This document shows positions 8,957 to 19,161 of a stretch of DNA of 64,000 nucleotides, piece by piece. The notes under the pieces are model-generated. The model made no database searches. It saw only the letters and a list, made by a program, of their open reading frames with translations, and was not told the origin of the DNA. Both the position numbers and the translations under genes were made by a program. Source of the DNA: Rhodovulum bhavnagarense (lineage in GTDB: Bacteria > Pseudomonadota > Alphaproteobacteria > Rhodobacterales > Rhodobacteraceae); assembly GCF_004343505.1 (NCBI RefSeq), contig NZ_SLXU01000014.1, forward strand, positions 1-64,000, written 5' to 3'. The first letter of the stretch is position 1. Each line of letters begins with the position of its first letter.

Positions 8957-10060
8957 TCAAGGCAAGGCGATATCGACCCAGACCAGCCGGTGGCGCGAGG
9001 CCGCCGCCACGGTTTCGGACAGCGGGCCATCGGTGGGCCACAACACACCCGCGCCGGTCACGGCAAGATCGGAAGAGGGCAGCACATAATCGACCCGCAG
9101 GTTTCCGGGGCCATCATCCGCCCAGTCGGCGGTATCGAGCGCCGGATCGCCCTGATGCGCGGCATTTACCCCCCCTTGCGCGGCCGCCGCGGCCACCCCC
9201 CCCGGGCTGGCGGGGCACGGATCGATCAGGCGCGGATCGTTCAGCAGCGCGCGCATTGCCGCCCCCCGCCCATCGCCGTCCCATGGGTCGAGATTGGCAT
9301 CGCCCAGGATCACGAAACGGCCCGCCGGCGGCGCGGGCCCTGGCAAGCCTCCGTCGAGGTAGATCTGCCAAAGCCGCAACTCGTCCCGGTTTCTCAGCCC
9401 GTTGCGATCCTCTGGCCCGTCGAAAACCGGGGGCGTGGCATGAAATGCAAGGAGATGCAGCACGCTATCGCCAACGAGAATCGGCACGTCCCAATGCCCG
9501 CTGCTCGACAGCCGCTGTACCGCCTGCGCCTGTGACGAGGGATAGGGGCGGCCCTGCACCCGAGGCAGCGACGCGCCCGGCAGATCGGCCCAAAGCAGGC
9601 CCGAGAAATCCCGCACGGCACCGATATCGACGGGATGGCGCGACAAGATCGCCATGGCGCCCTGCCCGGTAAAGGTGCCAAAGCCCTGCGCATCGCCCGC
9701 CCCCCCGATCCGCCCGTCGCCATCGAGATCCACTCCGCTGCGTAGCCCGCGATTGCCCTGCGGGGCAAAGAGATGGGGATAGACCTGACCCGCCTCGCCC
9801 AGCGCCGCGGCAAGCGCCGCCAGTGCCCGCCCCTCGGCATCCCAATCGACACCCTGCACCAAGACGATATCGGGGGCGGCCCACGCGATCACCTGCACCA
9901 CAGCCGCCACCTGCGCGTCGCGCCCATGCGCGATATCCCGCAGCAACAGGCCCGGACCGGACCGCGCCAACCCGGCATTGTAGGTCGCAACACGCAGCGT
10001 CTGGGCCTGGGCGGCGCCCGCGGCCAGCATCAGCGCGGCAAGGATCAGGCCGGTACGCAA
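8957..10060 (-). CDS. Secreted endonuclease/exonuclease/phosphatase-family protein
   Basis: About 367 residues. A likely signal peptide ([19 protein letters not shown]) is followed by [13 protein letters not shown], the N-terminal strand of the endonuclease/exonuclease/phosphatase fold, then [39 protein letters not shown] and [14 protein letters not shown]; these carry the expected metal-binding and catalytic positions (N, E-like, D-x-N, D-Y). The glutamate usual in the LQE motif appears as Q-G here. The best start is a TTG at 10060, which overlaps the end of the upstream membrane-protein gene; no ATG fits. Exported phosphodiesterase or nuclease activity is inferred. Confidence 0.72.
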   Translation of the reverse strand: MRTGLILAALMLAAGAAQAQTLRVATYNAGLARSGPGLLLRDIAHGRDAQVAAVVQVIAWAAPDIVLVQGVDWDAEGRALAALAAALGEAGQVYPHLFAPQGNRGLRSGVDLDGDGRIGGAGDAQGFGTFTGQGAMAILSRHPVDIGAVRDFSGLLWADLPGASLPRVQGRPYPSSQAQAVQRLSSSGHWDVPILVGDSVLHLLAFHATPPVFDGPEDRNGLRNRDELRLWQIYLDGGLPGPAPPAGRFVILGDANLDPWDGDGRGAAMRALLNDPRLIDPCPASPGGVAAAAAQGGVNAAHQGDPALDTADWADDGPGNLRVDYVLPSSDLAVTGAGVLWPTDGPLSETVAAASRHRLVWVDIALP

Positions 10061-10887
10061 TCGGGCCGATCGGGGGCCATTGGCCCGCCACGACGCCGCT
10101 GTTCGACGATCATCGCCGCGACGCGCCCGATCGCGATCCCGCGCATGAAAAGACCAGCAGGAAAAAGCGCCCATGCGGAAACCGTCCAGATAAGGGTATG
10201 CGGGCTGCCCAACGTGAAGGGCGAGAACAACATGCTCGAAGCCTGGATCACCACCGGAACGACGAAAGGCAGCACGACGCCGAGCGCAATATTGAACCGC
10301 GCATCCCGGTTCAGCCTCTCGACCACGTCACCGCCCGCGGTCGGGTCAAAGGTGGGCAGGTTCACCCAGACATTGAACGCGCCGTTTCGCGAAGGCCAGG
10401 TCTTGATGCGGGTTACCAGGACGAACACACCCAGTGACACCACGGAGACCAGGTAGGCCACGCCGGCTGAAACGCGCACAAGCTGAACCTGCGCGGGATC
10501 TGTGCCCTCGGGCAATAGTCCGATGAACAGATGCACGGGGCTATAGGGAAAATCCGTGACCTGCGCGATCACCGACCCGATTGCCGAGGCAAACATCGTC
10601 AGCGTCGTCGGCTCGACCTGCCCCTTGCAGATCAGCGTCAGCATCATCACCGTGAAGAACATCGCGGCAAAGCGGATGCGATTGAAAGGCGGGGCGTCCC
10701 GAAACTCTACCAACCCCGGAGAGATCGCAGAATACTCGAAAAAAACGAGCCCGGCCGCAAAAATGCACAACAGGGCGACGATCTGGGTGATATCGCCGAT
10801 CACCCCCGGCAATAACAGCGAGGGCAAAGAGATCATGAGAACCACGAAAAATGCGCGCAACGCGGCGCCAAACACCCGCGAGATCAC
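10045..10887 (-). CDS. Conserved integral membrane protein of unknown function
   Basis: About 280 residues with six or so hydrophobic segments, for example AFFVVLMISLPSLLLPGVIGDITQIVALL, AAMFFTVMMLTLI and GVVLPFVVPVVIQASSMLF, plus a basic, Pro-rich tail. I do not recognise the family. GTG at 10887 is the preferred start: it has an AGGGG-type ribosome site and directly precedes the first membrane segment, while earlier codons read as non-protein-like basic sequence. Its stop overlaps the start region of the downstream nuclease-like gene by 16 bases, so the two are probably co-translated. Confidence 0.7.
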   Translation of the reverse strand: MISRVFGAALRAFFVVLMISLPSLLLPGVIGDITQIVALLCIFAAGLVFFEYSAISPGLVEFRDAPPFNRIRFAAMFFTVMMLTLICKGQVEPTTLTMFASAIGSVIAQVTDFPYSPVHLFIGLLPEGTDPAQVQLVRVSAGVAYLVSVVSLGVFVLVTRIKTWPSRNGAFNVWVNLPTFDPTAGGDVVERLNRDARFNIALGVVLPFVVPVVIQASSMLFSPFTLGSPHTLIWTVSAWALFPAGLFMRGIAIGRVAAMIVEQRRRGGPMAPDRPDCVPA

Positions 10888-11087
10888 TGCCCTAGCCCCT
10901 TGACTGCCCGTGCGCGATGCGTTGCCGCGCAACTTGTTCCGGCGACCCGTAAATTGTGACGGTCTGCCATGGATTTGCCCCTTTTTTGCCAAATTTCCAG
11001 CAATCCAGCAACCTGACGCTAACTATAACGACTTATTTTTGGCGATTTGGTGGGGCAACTGTCACCGCTTTGCATCAATTCCGCAGC

Positions 11088-11116
11088 AAAAAAAGGGCCG
11101 CCCCAAAGGACGGCCC
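11088..11116 (-). terminator. Rho-independent terminator after leuD
   Basis: On the minus strand GGGCCG (11116-11111) and CGGCCC (11100-11095) form a GC-rich stem with a 10-base loop, followed by seven T residues (11094-11088). It lies 50 bases past the leuD stop and would end the leuCD transcript. The remaining part of 10888-11087 shows an AT-rich stretch but no gene. Confidence 0.8.
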
Positions 11117-11166
11117 AACATCTTGTTCCGGCGCCCACAGGCGCCACAATACCGCCCCCAAAGCGG

Positions 11167-11772
11167 TCAAACCCAGGGGCGCGCCTGTGCCATGCTTGAT
11201 TCGAACCCGTCGATGGCGGCGGCCTTTTCCAACGTCAGCCCGATATCGTCCAACCCCTCCAGCAAGCAGTGTTTGCGGAACGGATCGACGTCAAAGGCGA
11301 TCACCTCGCCCTCGGATGTCGTGATCGTCTGGTTTTCCAGGTCCACCGTCATCCGCGCGTTCGCGCCTTTCTCGGCATCCTTCATCAGGATATCCACCTG
11401 CTCTTGCGGCAACACCACCGGCAGGATGCCGTTCTTGAAACAGTTGTTGAAGAAGATATCGGCGAAACTGGGCGCCACGACACAGCGGATGCCGAAATCC
11501 TTGATCGCCCAAGGCGCATGTTCGCGCGACGACCCGCAGCCGAAATTGTCGCCCGCGATCAGGATTTCCGCGTTGCGATACTGCGGCCTGTTCAGCACGA
11601 AGTCGGGCTTCTCGTTGCCATCCGCGTCATAGCGCATCTCGTCGAACAGGTTCACGCCCAGCCCCGTGCGCTTGATCGTTTTCAGGAACTGCTTGGGGAT
11701 GATCATGTCTGTATCGACATTGACCAGCGGCAAGGGCGCCGCGATGCCGGTGAGTTTTTCGAACTTTTCCAT
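11167..11772 (-). CDS. leuD: 3-isopropylmalate dehydratase small subunit
   Basis: A 201-residue partner of LeuC; together they isomerise 2-isopropylmalate to 3-isopropylmalate via a [4Fe-4S] cluster in the large subunit. Diagnostic sequence includes [19 protein letters not shown] near the N-terminus and [16 protein letters not shown], the swivel-domain substrate loop. Length is normal. It begins 12 bases after the leuC stop, so the two are one transcription unit. Confidence 0.96.
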   Translation of the reverse strand: MEKFEKLTGIAAPLPLVNVDTDMIIPKQFLKTIKRTGLGVNLFDEMRYDADGNEKPDFVLNRPQYRNAEILIAGDNFGCGSSREHAPWAIKDFGIRCVVAPSFADIFFNNCFKNGILPVVLPQEQVDILMKDAEKGANARMTVDLENQTITTSEGEVIAFDVDPFRKHCLLEGLDDIGLTLEKAAAIDGFESSMAQARPWV

Positions 11773-11784
11773 CGGTCCCGCTCC

Positions 11785-13203
11785 TTACACCGTTTCCGCC
11801 ATCAATTCGCGCACATCCGTCAGGTGCCCCGTGACCCCCGCCGCCGCGGCCATGGCCGGGCTCATCAGGTGGGTGCGCCCGCCACGACCCATGCGGCCCT
11901 CGAAGTTGCGGTTGGACGTGGCCGCACAGCGTTCGCCCGGCGCCAGTTGGTCGGGGTTCATGCCCAGGCACATCGAACAGCCCGCAAGGCGCCATTCGAA
12001 CCCGGCCTCCTTGAAAATGACGTCCAGCCCCTCTTCCTCGGCCTGCGCGCGCACCAGGCCCGATCCAGGCACCACCATGCCGCGCACGCCGGGGGCCAGC
12101 TTGCGGTCCTTCAGGATCGCGGCGGCGGCGCGCAGATCCTCGATCCGGCCGTTGGTGCAAGACCCGATGAAGACCGCGTCGATCTTGATATCGGTGAGCG
12201 GCGTTCCCGGCTCCAACCCCATGTAGTCCAGCGACCGGCGCGCGGCCTCGGCCTTGCCCCCCCGGAACTCCTCGGGCGCGGGGACGGTGCCGGTGATCGC
12301 GCGCACATCCTCGGGCGAGGTCCCCCAGGTCACAACCGGCGCGATATCCTCGGCGCGGATCGTCACGACCTTGTCCCAATGGGCGTCGTCGTCGGAATAG
12401 AGCGTCTTCCACCAGGCCAGCGCCGCTTCCCACTGGGCGCCTTTGGGCGCGTGAGGACGGCCCTTGATATAGTCGAACGTGGTCTCATCGGGTGCGATCA
12501 GACCCGCACGCGCGCCGCCCTCGATCGCCATGTTGCACACGGTCATCCGCCCCTCCATTGACAGCGACCGGATCGCCTCGCCGCAATACTCGATCACGTA
12601 GCCGGTGCCGCCCGCGGTGCCGGTATGGCCGATGATCGACAGGGTGATGTCCTTGGCCGTGACGCCGGGCGGCAATTGCCCGGTGATCTCGACCTTCATG
12701 TTCTTCGACTTCTTCTGGATCAGGGTCTGGGTGGCCAGCACATGTTCCACCTCGGACGTGCCGATGCCGTGGGCCAGCGCGCCAAAGGCGCCGTGGGTCG
12801 CGGTGTGGCTGTCGCCGCAGACGATCGTCATGCCTGGCAGGGTCCAGCCCTGTTCGGGCCCGATGATGTGGACGATCCCCTGCCTGATATCGTCAACCGG
12901 GTAATAATTGATCCCGAACTCGCGCGCGTTGCGGTCCAGAGCCTCGACCTGGATGCGGCTTTCCTCGGTCATGTTCGCGGTGTCCTCGCGCCCCGCGGTG
13001 GTGGGCACGTTGTGGTCAGGCACCGCGATGGTCTTGTCGGGGGCATGCACCTGGCGTCCCGCCATCCGCAACCCTTCAAAGGCCTGCGGGCTGGTCACCT
13101 CGTGGACGAGGTGGCGGTCGATATAGATCAGGCAGGTGCCATCCTCGTCCTGCTCGACCAGATGGGCATCCCAGATCTTGTCATAAAGCGTCTTGCCGGT
13201 CAT
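11785..13203 (-). CDS. leuC: 3-isopropylmalate dehydratase large subunit
   Basis: A 472-residue aconitase-family subunit. It starts [16 protein letters not shown] and contains [49 protein letters not shown] (residues ~130-160), IGSCTNGR and [10 protein letters not shown]; the three cysteines of the last two motifs bind the [4Fe-4S] cluster. It acts in leucine synthesis with the LeuD partner encoded immediately downstream. Confidence 0.97.
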   Translation of the reverse strand: MTGKTLYDKIWDAHLVEQDEDGTCLIYIDRHLVHEVTSPQAFEGLRMAGRQVHAPDKTIAVPDHNVPTTAGREDTANMTEESRIQVEALDRNAREFGINYYPVDDIRQGIVHIIGPEQGWTLPGMTIVCGDSHTATHGAFGALAHGIGTSEVEHVLATQTLIQKKSKNMKVEITGQLPPGVTAKDITLSIIGHTGTAGGTGYVIEYCGEAIRSLSMEGRMTVCNMAIEGGARAGLIAPDETTFDYIKGRPHAPKGAQWEAALAWWKTLYSDDDAHWDKVVTIRAEDIAPVVTWGTSPEDVRAITGTVPAPEEFRGGKAEAARRSLDYMGLEPGTPLTDIKIDAVFIGSCTNGRIEDLRAAAAILKDRKLAPGVRGMVVPGSGLVRAQAEEEGLDVIFKEAGFEWRLAGCSMCLGMNPDQLAPGERCAATSNRNFEGRMGRGGRTHLMSPAMAAAAGVTGHLTDVRELMAETV

Positions 13204-13534
13204 GGACCTCTCCGCGGCTTGTCATTCGATGGGGGATAAAGACGTGGGCCAACCCGCCTCATGGGCGGGCAGGCACCGCTAGCGACGCACCGAAAAACCG
13301 CCAGGGCAGGCGCGCGCGGTCGTCCATGTCGAAAATCCGTTTCATGCCTGCTGAAATACGCCCTTGCCTGCCGCCGATCAAGTGCGCTGCGCTGACCGGC
13401 CTGCAAGCCGCCGATCCGCTGCCCGCACCGGGCCGCCGTGCCCCTTCGGCGCACATTGAGATTTCGCATCCCCGATGCTACATTGATGCCACGCCCGGCG
13501 CCGGGGCCTGGACGGCGCGCAACGCAGGAGGACA
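13204..13534. other. Divergent intergenic region leuC/rsfS
   Basis: No convincing gene in this stretch. On the plus strand a sigma70-like promoter is visible near the right end (separate entry). A small hairpin CCCGCC-TCATG-GGCGGG lies at 13253-13269, and a run of five A flanks GC-rich sequence near 13290-13310. These could shape a leader for leuC, but no leucine-rich leader peptide was found. Confidence 0.4.
13456..13484 (+). promoter_or_regulatory. Sigma70-like promoter for the rsfS operon
   Basis: TTGAGA (13456-13461), a 17-base spacer and TACATT (13479-13484) match the -35/-10 pattern in 5 and 4 of 6 positions. It lies 107 bases upstream of the rsfS ATG and just before a strong AGGAGG ribosome site at 13526-13531. 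It is a prediction from spacing and consensus only. Confidence 0.45.
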
Positions 13535-13594
13535 ATGTCCTGTCTCACCACGCACAGACCGCGCATCGCGCGGTCGCACCGAACCCAGCCATGA
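13535..13594 (+). other. Possible 19-codon leader ORF coupled to rsfS
   Basis: An ATG at 13535 follows a near-perfect ribosome site (GCAGGAGGACA) and reads 19 codons, MSCLTTHRPRIARSHRTQP. Its stop TGA overlaps the rsfS ATG as ATGA. The rsfS ATG itself has no comparable ribosome site, so translation could be handed on from this short frame. The peptide looks unlike a conserved protein and could equally be chance sequence. Confidence 0.3.
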
Positions 13595-13956
13595 CCGGGC
13601 TGTTTCCCGATATGACCAGCGAGGATCTTCTCGCCCACATCCTTGCCTCGCTCGAGGACGACAAGGCCGAGGAGATAACCACCATCGACCTGCGCGGCAA
13701 ATCCAGCATGGCCGACTACATGGTCGTCTGCTCGGGGCGCTCGACCCGGCAGGTCTCGGCGATCTCGGACAAGCTCCGCGACCGCCTGAAACAGGATTTC
13801 GGCCGCACCGTCCGGCTCGAAGGCAAGGAGCAGGGCGACTGGGTTCTGATCGACGCGGGCGACATCATCGTCCACGTCTTCCGTCCCGAGGTGCGCGAGT
13901 TTTACCAGATCGAAAAGATGTGGATGACCCCGGACAACGTCACCGCCCGGACCTGA
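13591..13956 (+). CDS. rsfS: Ribosome silencing factor
   Basis: About 121 residues of the RsfS/Iojap (DUF143) family, which binds ribosomal protein uL14 and blocks subunit joining in starvation. Diagnostic segments are [69 protein letters not shown] and VREFYQIEKMW. The ATG at 13591 was chosen; a second in-frame ATG lies at 13612 (MTSEDLLAHI) and is also plausible. Its stop overlaps the start of rlmH (TGATG), the usual gene pair. Confidence 0.9.
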   Translation: MTGLFPDMTSEDLLAHILASLEDDKAEEITTIDLRGKSSMADYMVVCSGRSTRQVSAISDKLRDRLKQDFGRTVRLEGKEQGDWVLIDAGDIIVHVFRPEVREFYQIEKMWMTPDNVTART

Positions 13957-14426
13957 TGCGCCTCCATGTCTGCGCCGTGGGCCGGCTGCGTGCCGGGCCC
14001 GAGGCAAGCCTGATCGCCGATTACACCCGCCGCTTCGACCGAACCGGGCGTCCCCTCGGCCTCGGCCCACTCCGCCTGACCGAAGTCGAGGACCGCAAGG
14101 GCGGCGGCAAACCCGCCGAGGCCGCGCTGCTGACCCGTGCGCTCCCCGAGGGTGCAGCGCTCTGCGCGCTGGACGAACGCGGCAAGACCCTCTCCTCGCC
14201 CGAATTCGCGGCCCTGCTGGCGCGCTGGCGCGATGACGGGCGGGGCGACGCCGCCTTCGTGATCGGGGGCGCCGACGGGCTGGACCCGGCGCTGCGTGAC
14301 CAGGCCGATATCACCGTCTCGCTCGGCGCCATGGTCTGGCCGCACATGCTGGCCCGCGTGATGCTGACCGAACAGCTTTACCGCGCAGCCGCGATCCTGG
14401 CCGGCACCCCCTATCACCGAGCCTGA
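13956..14426 (+). CDS. rlmH: 23S rRNA (pseudouridine1915-N3)-methyltransferase
   Basis: A 156-residue SPOUT methyltransferase that modifies pseudouridine 1915 of 23S rRNA. It begins MRLHVCAVGRLRAGPEA and shows LIADYTRRF, LCALDERGKTLSSPEFAALL, FVIGGADGLDP (SAM-binding knot) and SLGAMVWPHMLARVMLTEQLYRA, followed by the expected GTPYHRA C-terminus. The start overlaps the rsfS stop by one base. Confidence 0.95.
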   Translation: MRLHVCAVGRLRAGPEASLIADYTRRFDRTGRPLGLGPLRLTEVEDRKGGGKPAEAALLTRALPEGAALCALDERGKTLSSPEFAALLARWRDDGRGDAAFVIGGADGLDPALRDQADITVSLGAMVWPHMLARVMLTEQLYRAAAILAGTPYHRA

Positions 14427-14427
14427 C

Positions 14428-14481
14428 CTTCTTCTTGGCGCAAATACCCCTGCCGGAGGCATGCGCCCGGCACGGGCGCAT
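14428..14481 (+). repeat. Intergenic CTTCTTCTTGG element with hairpin, copy 1
   Basis: CTTCTTCTTGG at 14428-14438, just after the rlmH stop, is followed by an AAATACCCC stretch and a perfect hairpin ATGCGCCC-GGCAC-GGGCGCAT (14461-14481). The same leader word followed by a GC-rich hairpin recurs at 21549-21599. Such elements are familiar between genes in Rhodobacterales genomes. It may act as a terminator although it has no T-run. Confidence 0.5.
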
Positions 14482-14562
14482 CCCCTCGCCAGACCCGATC
14501 CCGTGGTTGTTCTTGTCCGCCCGCCCGCCTAGAACGGACGCAACCACGAAAAGGGCCCAAAG

Positions 14563-16083
14563 ATGAGCACACCCAAACCCGTCATCCTGTGCATCCTCGA
14601 TGGCTGGGGCATCGGCCCCACGCCCGAGGGCAACGCGCCGCTGCTGGCCGACACCCCGAATTTCGACCGGCTGATGGCGACCTGCCCGCACGCGCAGTTG
14701 ACGACCCATGGCCCCGATGCGGGGCTGCCCTCGGGCCAGATGGGCAATTCCGAGGTCGGCCATACCAATATCGGCGCTGGCCGGGTGGTGGCGATGGATC
14801 TGGGCCAGATTGATCTCGCGATCGAGGATGGCAGCTTCCTCGCCAATCCTGCGCTGAACGATTTCGTCGCGCGGGTTCGGGGCGCCGGCGGCACCGCACA
14901 TCTGATGGGGCTGGTCTCCGATGGCGGGGTACACGGGCATATCCGCCATATCCTGGCCGCCGCCTGCTACATCGCCGCTGCCGGGGTGCCGGTGGCGATC
15001 CACGCGATCACCGACGGGCGCGACGTGGCGCCGAAATCCGCCGACCGCTTCATCGCCGAGCTTCAGGCGGGCCTGCCCGAGGGCGCCCATATCGCCAGCG
15101 TGATCGGCCGCTACTATGCGATGGACCGCGACAACCGGTGGGCACGGGTGCAACTGGCCTATCACGCCATGGCCAGTGGTCTGGGCGAAGATGTCGCCAC
15201 CCCCCTTGAGGCCGTCACCGCCGCCTATGCGCGCGGCGAGACCGACGAATTCATCGAACCCTCCGTCATTGACGACGCGCCGGGCATCAAGGACGGCGAT
15301 GGCTTGTTCTGCCTGAATTTCCGCGCCGACCGGGCGCGCGAGATCCTGCGCGCCTTCGCCCAGCCCGATTTCGACGATTTCGAGACCGGCAAGCGCCCGC
15401 GCCTGTCAGCGATCCTGGGCATGGTCGAATATTCCGATGCCCACAACGCCTGGATGACGACCGTGTTTCCCAAGCGCGAGATCGTCAACACCCTCGGCGA
15501 ATGGGTTGCCAAACAGGGGCTGCGCCAGTTCCGCCTGGCCGAGACCGAGAAATACCCCCATGTCACCTTTTTCCTGAACGGTGGCAAGGAAGACCCCGAG
15601 CCGGGCGAAGACCGGTTCATGCCGCCCTCGCCCAAGGTCGCCACCTATGACCTGCAACCCGAGATGAGCGCGGGCGCGGTGACCGACAAGCTGGTCGAGG
15701 TGATCGGCGCGGGCTATGACCTGATCGTGGTCAATTTCGCCAATCCCGACATGGTCGGCCATACCGGCGATCTGGGCGCCGCGATCAAGGCCTGCGAAGC
15801 GGTGGATTCTGGTCTTGGCCGGGCATTGGAGGCGCTGGAAAAGGCGGGCGGCGCGATGATCGTCACCGCCGATCACGGCAATTGCGAAACGATGATCGAC
15901 CCCGAAACCGGCGGGCCGCACACCGCGCACACGCTGAACCCGGTGCCCGTGATCCTGGTCGGCGGGCCTGCGGGGGCGCGGCTGCGCGACGGGCGTCTGT
16001 CGGACCTTGCGCCCACCTTGTTGCACTTGATGAACCTGCCCCGACCGCCCGAGATGACGGGCCAGAGCCTGATCGCGGAATGA
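14563..16083 (+). CDS. gpmI: 2,3-bisphosphoglycerate-independent phosphoglycerate mutase
   Basis: A 506-residue glycolytic/gluconeogenic enzyme interconverting 3- and 2-phosphoglycerate using two manganese ions and a phosphoserine. It starts MSTPKPVILCILDGWGIGP; GNSEVGHTNIGAGR near residue 64 carries the nucleophilic Ser, DGRDVAPKSADRF and RYYAMDRDNRWAR are substrate-loop motifs, and NFANPDMVGHTGD and TADHGNCE give metal ligands. Length is standard. Confidence 0.97.
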   Translation: MSTPKPVILCILDGWGIGPTPEGNAPLLADTPNFDRLMATCPHAQLTTHGPDAGLPSGQMGNSEVGHTNIGAGRVVAMDLGQIDLAIEDGSFLANPALNDFVARVRGAGGTAHLMGLVSDGGVHGHIRHILAAACYIAAAGVPVAIHAITDGRDVAPKSADRFIAELQAGLPEGAHIASVIGRYYAMDRDNRWARVQLAYHAMASGLGEDVATPLEAVTAAYARGETDEFIEPSVIDDAPGIKDGDGLFCLNFRADRAREILRAFAQPDFDDFETGKRPRLSAILGMVEYSDAHNAWMTTVFPKREIVNTLGEWVAKQGLRQFRLAETEKYPHVTFFLNGGKEDPEPGEDRFMPPSPKVATYDLQPEMSAGAVTDKLVEVIGAGYDLIVVNFANPDMVGHTGDLGAAIKACEAVDSGLGRALEALEKAGGAMIVTADHGNCETMIDPETGGPHTAHTLNPVPVILVGGPAGARLRDGRLSDLAPTLLHLMNLPRPPEMTGQSLIAE

Positions 16084-17237
16084 GGCGGGCGCGGGTCGCA
16101 ATCCTCGCCTTGGCGCTGGCCGTCCCCCTTTCGGGCGCGCAGGCCGAGCCCGACCCCGCCGACACCGCCCGCGCCGCGGCACAGGCGCTGCGAGAGGCCG
16201 GCCGCGCGCTGGAAGAGGCCGAGGAAGCAAGCGACCGCGTCGCTGCGCTGACCGAAACGATCCGCGCCTACGAGGACGGGCTCGCCGCGCTGCGCGAGGG
16301 GTTGCGCCGTGCCTCGATCCGGGAACGCGCCATCACGCTCTCGCTTGAGGCCCGGCGCGCAGAGCTTTCGCGCCTTCTGGGCGCGCTGACCGGAATGGAA
16401 CAGGCCCCCGGTGCTCTCGTTTTGCTGCATCCCGCAGGTCCGCTCGGCACCGCGCGCGCGGGCATGATGCTGGGCGACGTCACCCCCTCCCTCCAGGCCG
16501 AGGCCGAGAGGCTGCGCGCCCAGCTTCAGGAGGTGGCGCTGATGCGCAGCCTGCAGCAAAGCGCCGCGGACACGCTGGCCGAAGGGCTGGACAGTGCCCA
16601 GCGCGCGCGCACCGCCCTCAGCCAGGCCATGGCTGAACGACGCGTCCTGCCCCGCCGCTTTGCCGAGGACCCCGACCGCCTGCGGGCGCTTCTCAACGGT
16701 AGCGACACGCTGGACGGGTTCGCCGCCGGGCTGATCGTGCAGGGCCCCGCCACGGCACCGGGCGGCAGCGCCCCCCCCGATTTCGCCGCGCGGCGGGGCC
16801 GGCTGCCCCTGCCGGTGCAAGGCACTGTCCTGCGCGCCTTCCAGGAGGCCGACGCGGCAGGGGTCGAACGCCCCGGACTGGTGCTTGCCACCCGGCCGCT
16901 CGCCCTTGTGACAACGCCCGCGCCCGCCACGATCCGCTATCGCGGCCCACTTCTGGACTACGGAAATGTGATGATCCTGGAACCCGCAGAGGGCTATCTT
17001 CTGGTGCTCGCAGGGCTTGCGCAGGTTTATGGTGACCCGGGCGAGGTCCTGCCCGCGGGCCACCCGGTCGGTCTGATGGGCGGGGCCGACCCAGGCAGGC
17101 AGGCGGTTCTGGACACCGCGCCAGAAGGTGGTGGCGAACGGCGATCGGAAACGCTTTATATGGAACTCAGAAAGGGCGGCCGCCCCGTGGACCCCACCGG
17201 GTGGTTCGCCGAGCTGCCGGTCACGACAGGGAATTGA
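16080..17237 (+). CDS. EnvC-like murein hydrolase activator (degenerate LytM domain)
   Basis: A 385-residue protein whose ATG overlaps the gpmI stop (ATGA). A signal peptide (RRARVAILALALAVPLSGAQA) is followed by a long Ala/Glu-rich coiled coil (about residues 25-215) and a C-terminal M23/LytM-like domain (about 260-375) ending in LYMELRKGGRPVDPTGWF. The zinc-binding histidines of active M23 peptidases (H-x3-D and H-x-H) are absent: LLDYGNVMILEPAEGYLLVL stands where they should be. This matches EnvC-type periplasmic activators of amidases in septum splitting. The neighbouring ctpA supports a cell-envelope role. Confidence 0.82.
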   Translation: MRRARVAILALALAVPLSGAQAEPDPADTARAAAQALREAGRALEEAEEASDRVAALTETIRAYEDGLAALREGLRRASIRERAITLSLEARRAELSRLLGALTGMEQAPGALVLLHPAGPLGTARAGMMLGDVTPSLQAEAERLRAQLQEVALMRSLQQSAADTLAEGLDSAQRARTALSQAMAERRVLPRRFAEDPDRLRALLNGSDTLDGFAAGLIVQGPATAPGGSAPPDFAARRGRLPLPVQGTVLRAFQEADAAGVERPGLVLATRPLALVTTPAPATIRYRGPLLDYGNVMILEPAEGYLLVLAGLAQVYGDPGEVLPAGHPVGLMGGADPGRQAVLDTAPEGGGERRSETLYMELRKGGRPVDPTGWFAELPVTTGN

Positions 17238-17244
17238 GGACGAG

Positions 17245-18588
17245 ATGAAACGATACGCGATCGCCGCGCTGGGCGGCACCATCGCCGGGGCGCTGATGGC
17301 CACGCAGGTCGCCGGCCCGCTCATGGCGCAAGAGACCGCGGCCAGGACGTCGGTCTATGAACAGCTCGATCTCTTTGGCGACATCTTCGAACGCATTCGC
17401 GCCCAGTATGTCGAGGAGGTCGACGAAGGCGACCTGATCGAAGCCGCGATCAATGGCATGCTGACCTCGCTCGACCCCCATTCCAGCTATCTGCCGCCCA
17501 AGGATTTCGACGATATGCAGGTGCAGACCCGCGGCGAGTTCGGGGGCTTGGGCATCGAGGTCACGCAGGAAGAGGGCTTCGTCAAGGTGGTCTCGCCGAT
17601 CGACGACACGCCGGCCGACGAGGCCGGGATCGAGGCGGGCGATTTCATCACCCATGTCGACGGCGAAAGCGTGCTTGGCCTGACGCTGGACGAGGCGGTC
17701 GACATGATGCGCGGCCCCGTCGGCAGCGAGATCGTCATTACCGTCGTGCGCGAAGGCCTGGACGAGCCCTTTGACGTCACCATCATCCGCGACACGATCA
17801 AGCTGACCGCGGTGCGTTCGCGTATCGAGGGCAACACCGTGGTTCTGCGAATCACCACCTTCAACGACCAGACCTATGACAACCTCGAAGAAGAGTGGAA
17901 TAGCGCGGTCGAGGAACTGGGCGGGGCCGAGAACGTGGGCGGCGTCGTTCTGGACCTGCGCAACAACCCCGGCGGCCTGCTGACCCAGGCGATCAAGGTC
18001 TCGGATGCTTTCCTGGAGGCGGGTGAAATCGTCTCGACCCGCGGCCGCGATCCACAGGACAGCGACCGCTACAACGCCAGCGCGGGCGACATCACCGACG
18101 GCAAGCCGGTCGTTGTGGTCATCAATGGCGGCTCTGCCTCGGCGTCGGAAATCGTGGCCGGCGCGCTCAAGGATCACCGCCGCGCGGTGGTCATCGGCAC
18201 CAAGAGTTTTGGCAAGGGGTCGGTCCAGTCGGTGATCCCGCTGCGCGGCGATGGCGCGATGCGCCTGACCACGGCACGCTATTACACACCCTCGGGTCGC
18301 TCGATCCAGGCCTTGGGCGTGGCCCCAGACATCGTGGTGGCCCAGCCGCCGCGCCGCCCCGAGGCCGGGGAAGAGGACGAGAACGGCGCTGCCTCGCGGT
18401 TCAGCCGGTCCGAGGCCGACCTGCGCGGCGCGCTTGGCAATGACAGCATGACCGAGGACGAGCGCCGCCAGCTGGAAGAGGAACTCGAACGCGCCGAGGC
18501 CGCCGCCAAGCTGCGTGAAGAGGATTACCAGCTGGCCTATGCCATCGACATCCTCAAGGGCCTGTCGGCCCTCGGCCCCAATCAGTGA
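17245..18588 (+). CDS. ctpA: Carboxyl-terminal processing peptidase (S41)
   Basis: A 447-residue exported serine protease. After an N-terminal signal ([20 protein letters not shown]...) comes [27 protein letters not shown], a PDZ domain (roughly residues 85-170, [20 protein letters not shown]), and the catalytic S41 domain: [13 protein letters not shown], then [17 protein letters not shown] (nucleophile Ser) and [11 protein letters not shown] (general-base Lys). It trims proteins or lipoproteins in the periplasm and may act on peptidoglycan enzymes. ATG at 17245 lies 7 bases after the EnvC-like gene. Confidence 0.95.
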   Translation: MKRYAIAALGGTIAGALMATQVAGPLMAQETAARTSVYEQLDLFGDIFERIRAQYVEEVDEGDLIEAAINGMLTSLDPHSSYLPPKDFDDMQVQTRGEFGGLGIEVTQEEGFVKVVSPIDDTPADEAGIEAGDFITHVDGESVLGLTLDEAVDMMRGPVGSEIVITVVREGLDEPFDVTIIRDTIKLTAVRSRIEGNTVVLRITTFNDQTYDNLEEEWNSAVEELGGAENVGGVVLDLRNNPGGLLTQAIKVSDAFLEAGEIVSTRGRDPQDSDRYNASAGDITDGKPVVVVINGGSASASEIVAGALKDHRRAVVIGTKSFGKGSVQSVIPLRGDGAMRLTTARYYTPSGRSIQALGVAPDIVVAQPPRRPEAGEEDENGAASRFSRSEADLRGALGNDSMTEDERRQLEEELERAEAAAKLREEDYQLAYAIDILKGLSALGPNQ

Positions 18589-18626
18589 CAGGGACGGGGC
18601 CGGCCCGCCGCCGGCCCCGCAACGCC

Positions 18627-19112
18627 ATGACCCCCGAAGAGATCGAAAAGCTGCCCTATCGCCCCTGCGTGGGCGTGATGCTGATGAACGAGGCCGGCCG
18701 CGTGTTTGTCGGCCGCCGCAAGGATACCGCCCAGCCCGCCTGGCAGATGCCCCAGGGCGGCATCGACCCGGGCGAGTCGCCCGAGGCCGCCGCCCTGCGC
18801 GAGCTGTGGGAAGAGACCGGCGTCACCGCCGAACTGGTCGAGGTGATCGGCCAGACACGCGACTGGGTGCATTACGACCTGCCGCCCGAGCTTATGGGCA
18901 AGGTATGGAAGGGCAAGTATCGCGGCCAGAAACAACTGTGGTTCCTGATGCGCTATCTGGGGCGCGACGACCAGGTCGACATTGGCACCGAACATCCCGA
19001 GTTTTCAGAATGGACCTGGCTTGACCCTGGCCACCTGGTCGACAGCATCGTGCCTTTCAAGCGCGACGTCTACGCACAGGTCCTGGACCATTTCAGCCCC
19101 CATCTGGACTGA
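18627..19112 (+). CDS. rppH: RNA pyrophosphohydrolase (Nudix)
   Basis: A 161-residue Nudix protein of the RppH/NudH family, which removes pyrophosphate from RNA 5' ends or hydrolyses dinucleoside polyphosphates. The Nudix box reads [51 protein letters not shown]-like [10 protein letters not shown] and [13 protein letters not shown] are also typical. ATG at 18627 was chosen over an upstream in-frame codon because the family starts this way. Confidence 0.93.
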   Translation: MTPEEIEKLPYRPCVGVMLMNEAGRVFVGRRKDTAQPAWQMPQGGIDPGESPEAAALRELWEETGVTAELVEVIGQTRDWVHYDLPPELMGKVWKGKYRGQKQLWFLMRYLGRDDQVDIGTEHPEFSEWTWLDPGHLVDSIVPFKRDVYAQVLDHFSPHLD

Positions 19113-19161
19113 CCGGGGCTCTGCGGTCGACCGGCACACCGGGACCGCACGCGACGACAGC

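Noticed and set aside
13326-13955. A plus-strand protein running from 13326 into rlmH
   Set aside because: The true genes rsfS and rlmH explain the conserved sequence in this segment; the longer frame before rlmH is out of frame with rsfS and has no family features.
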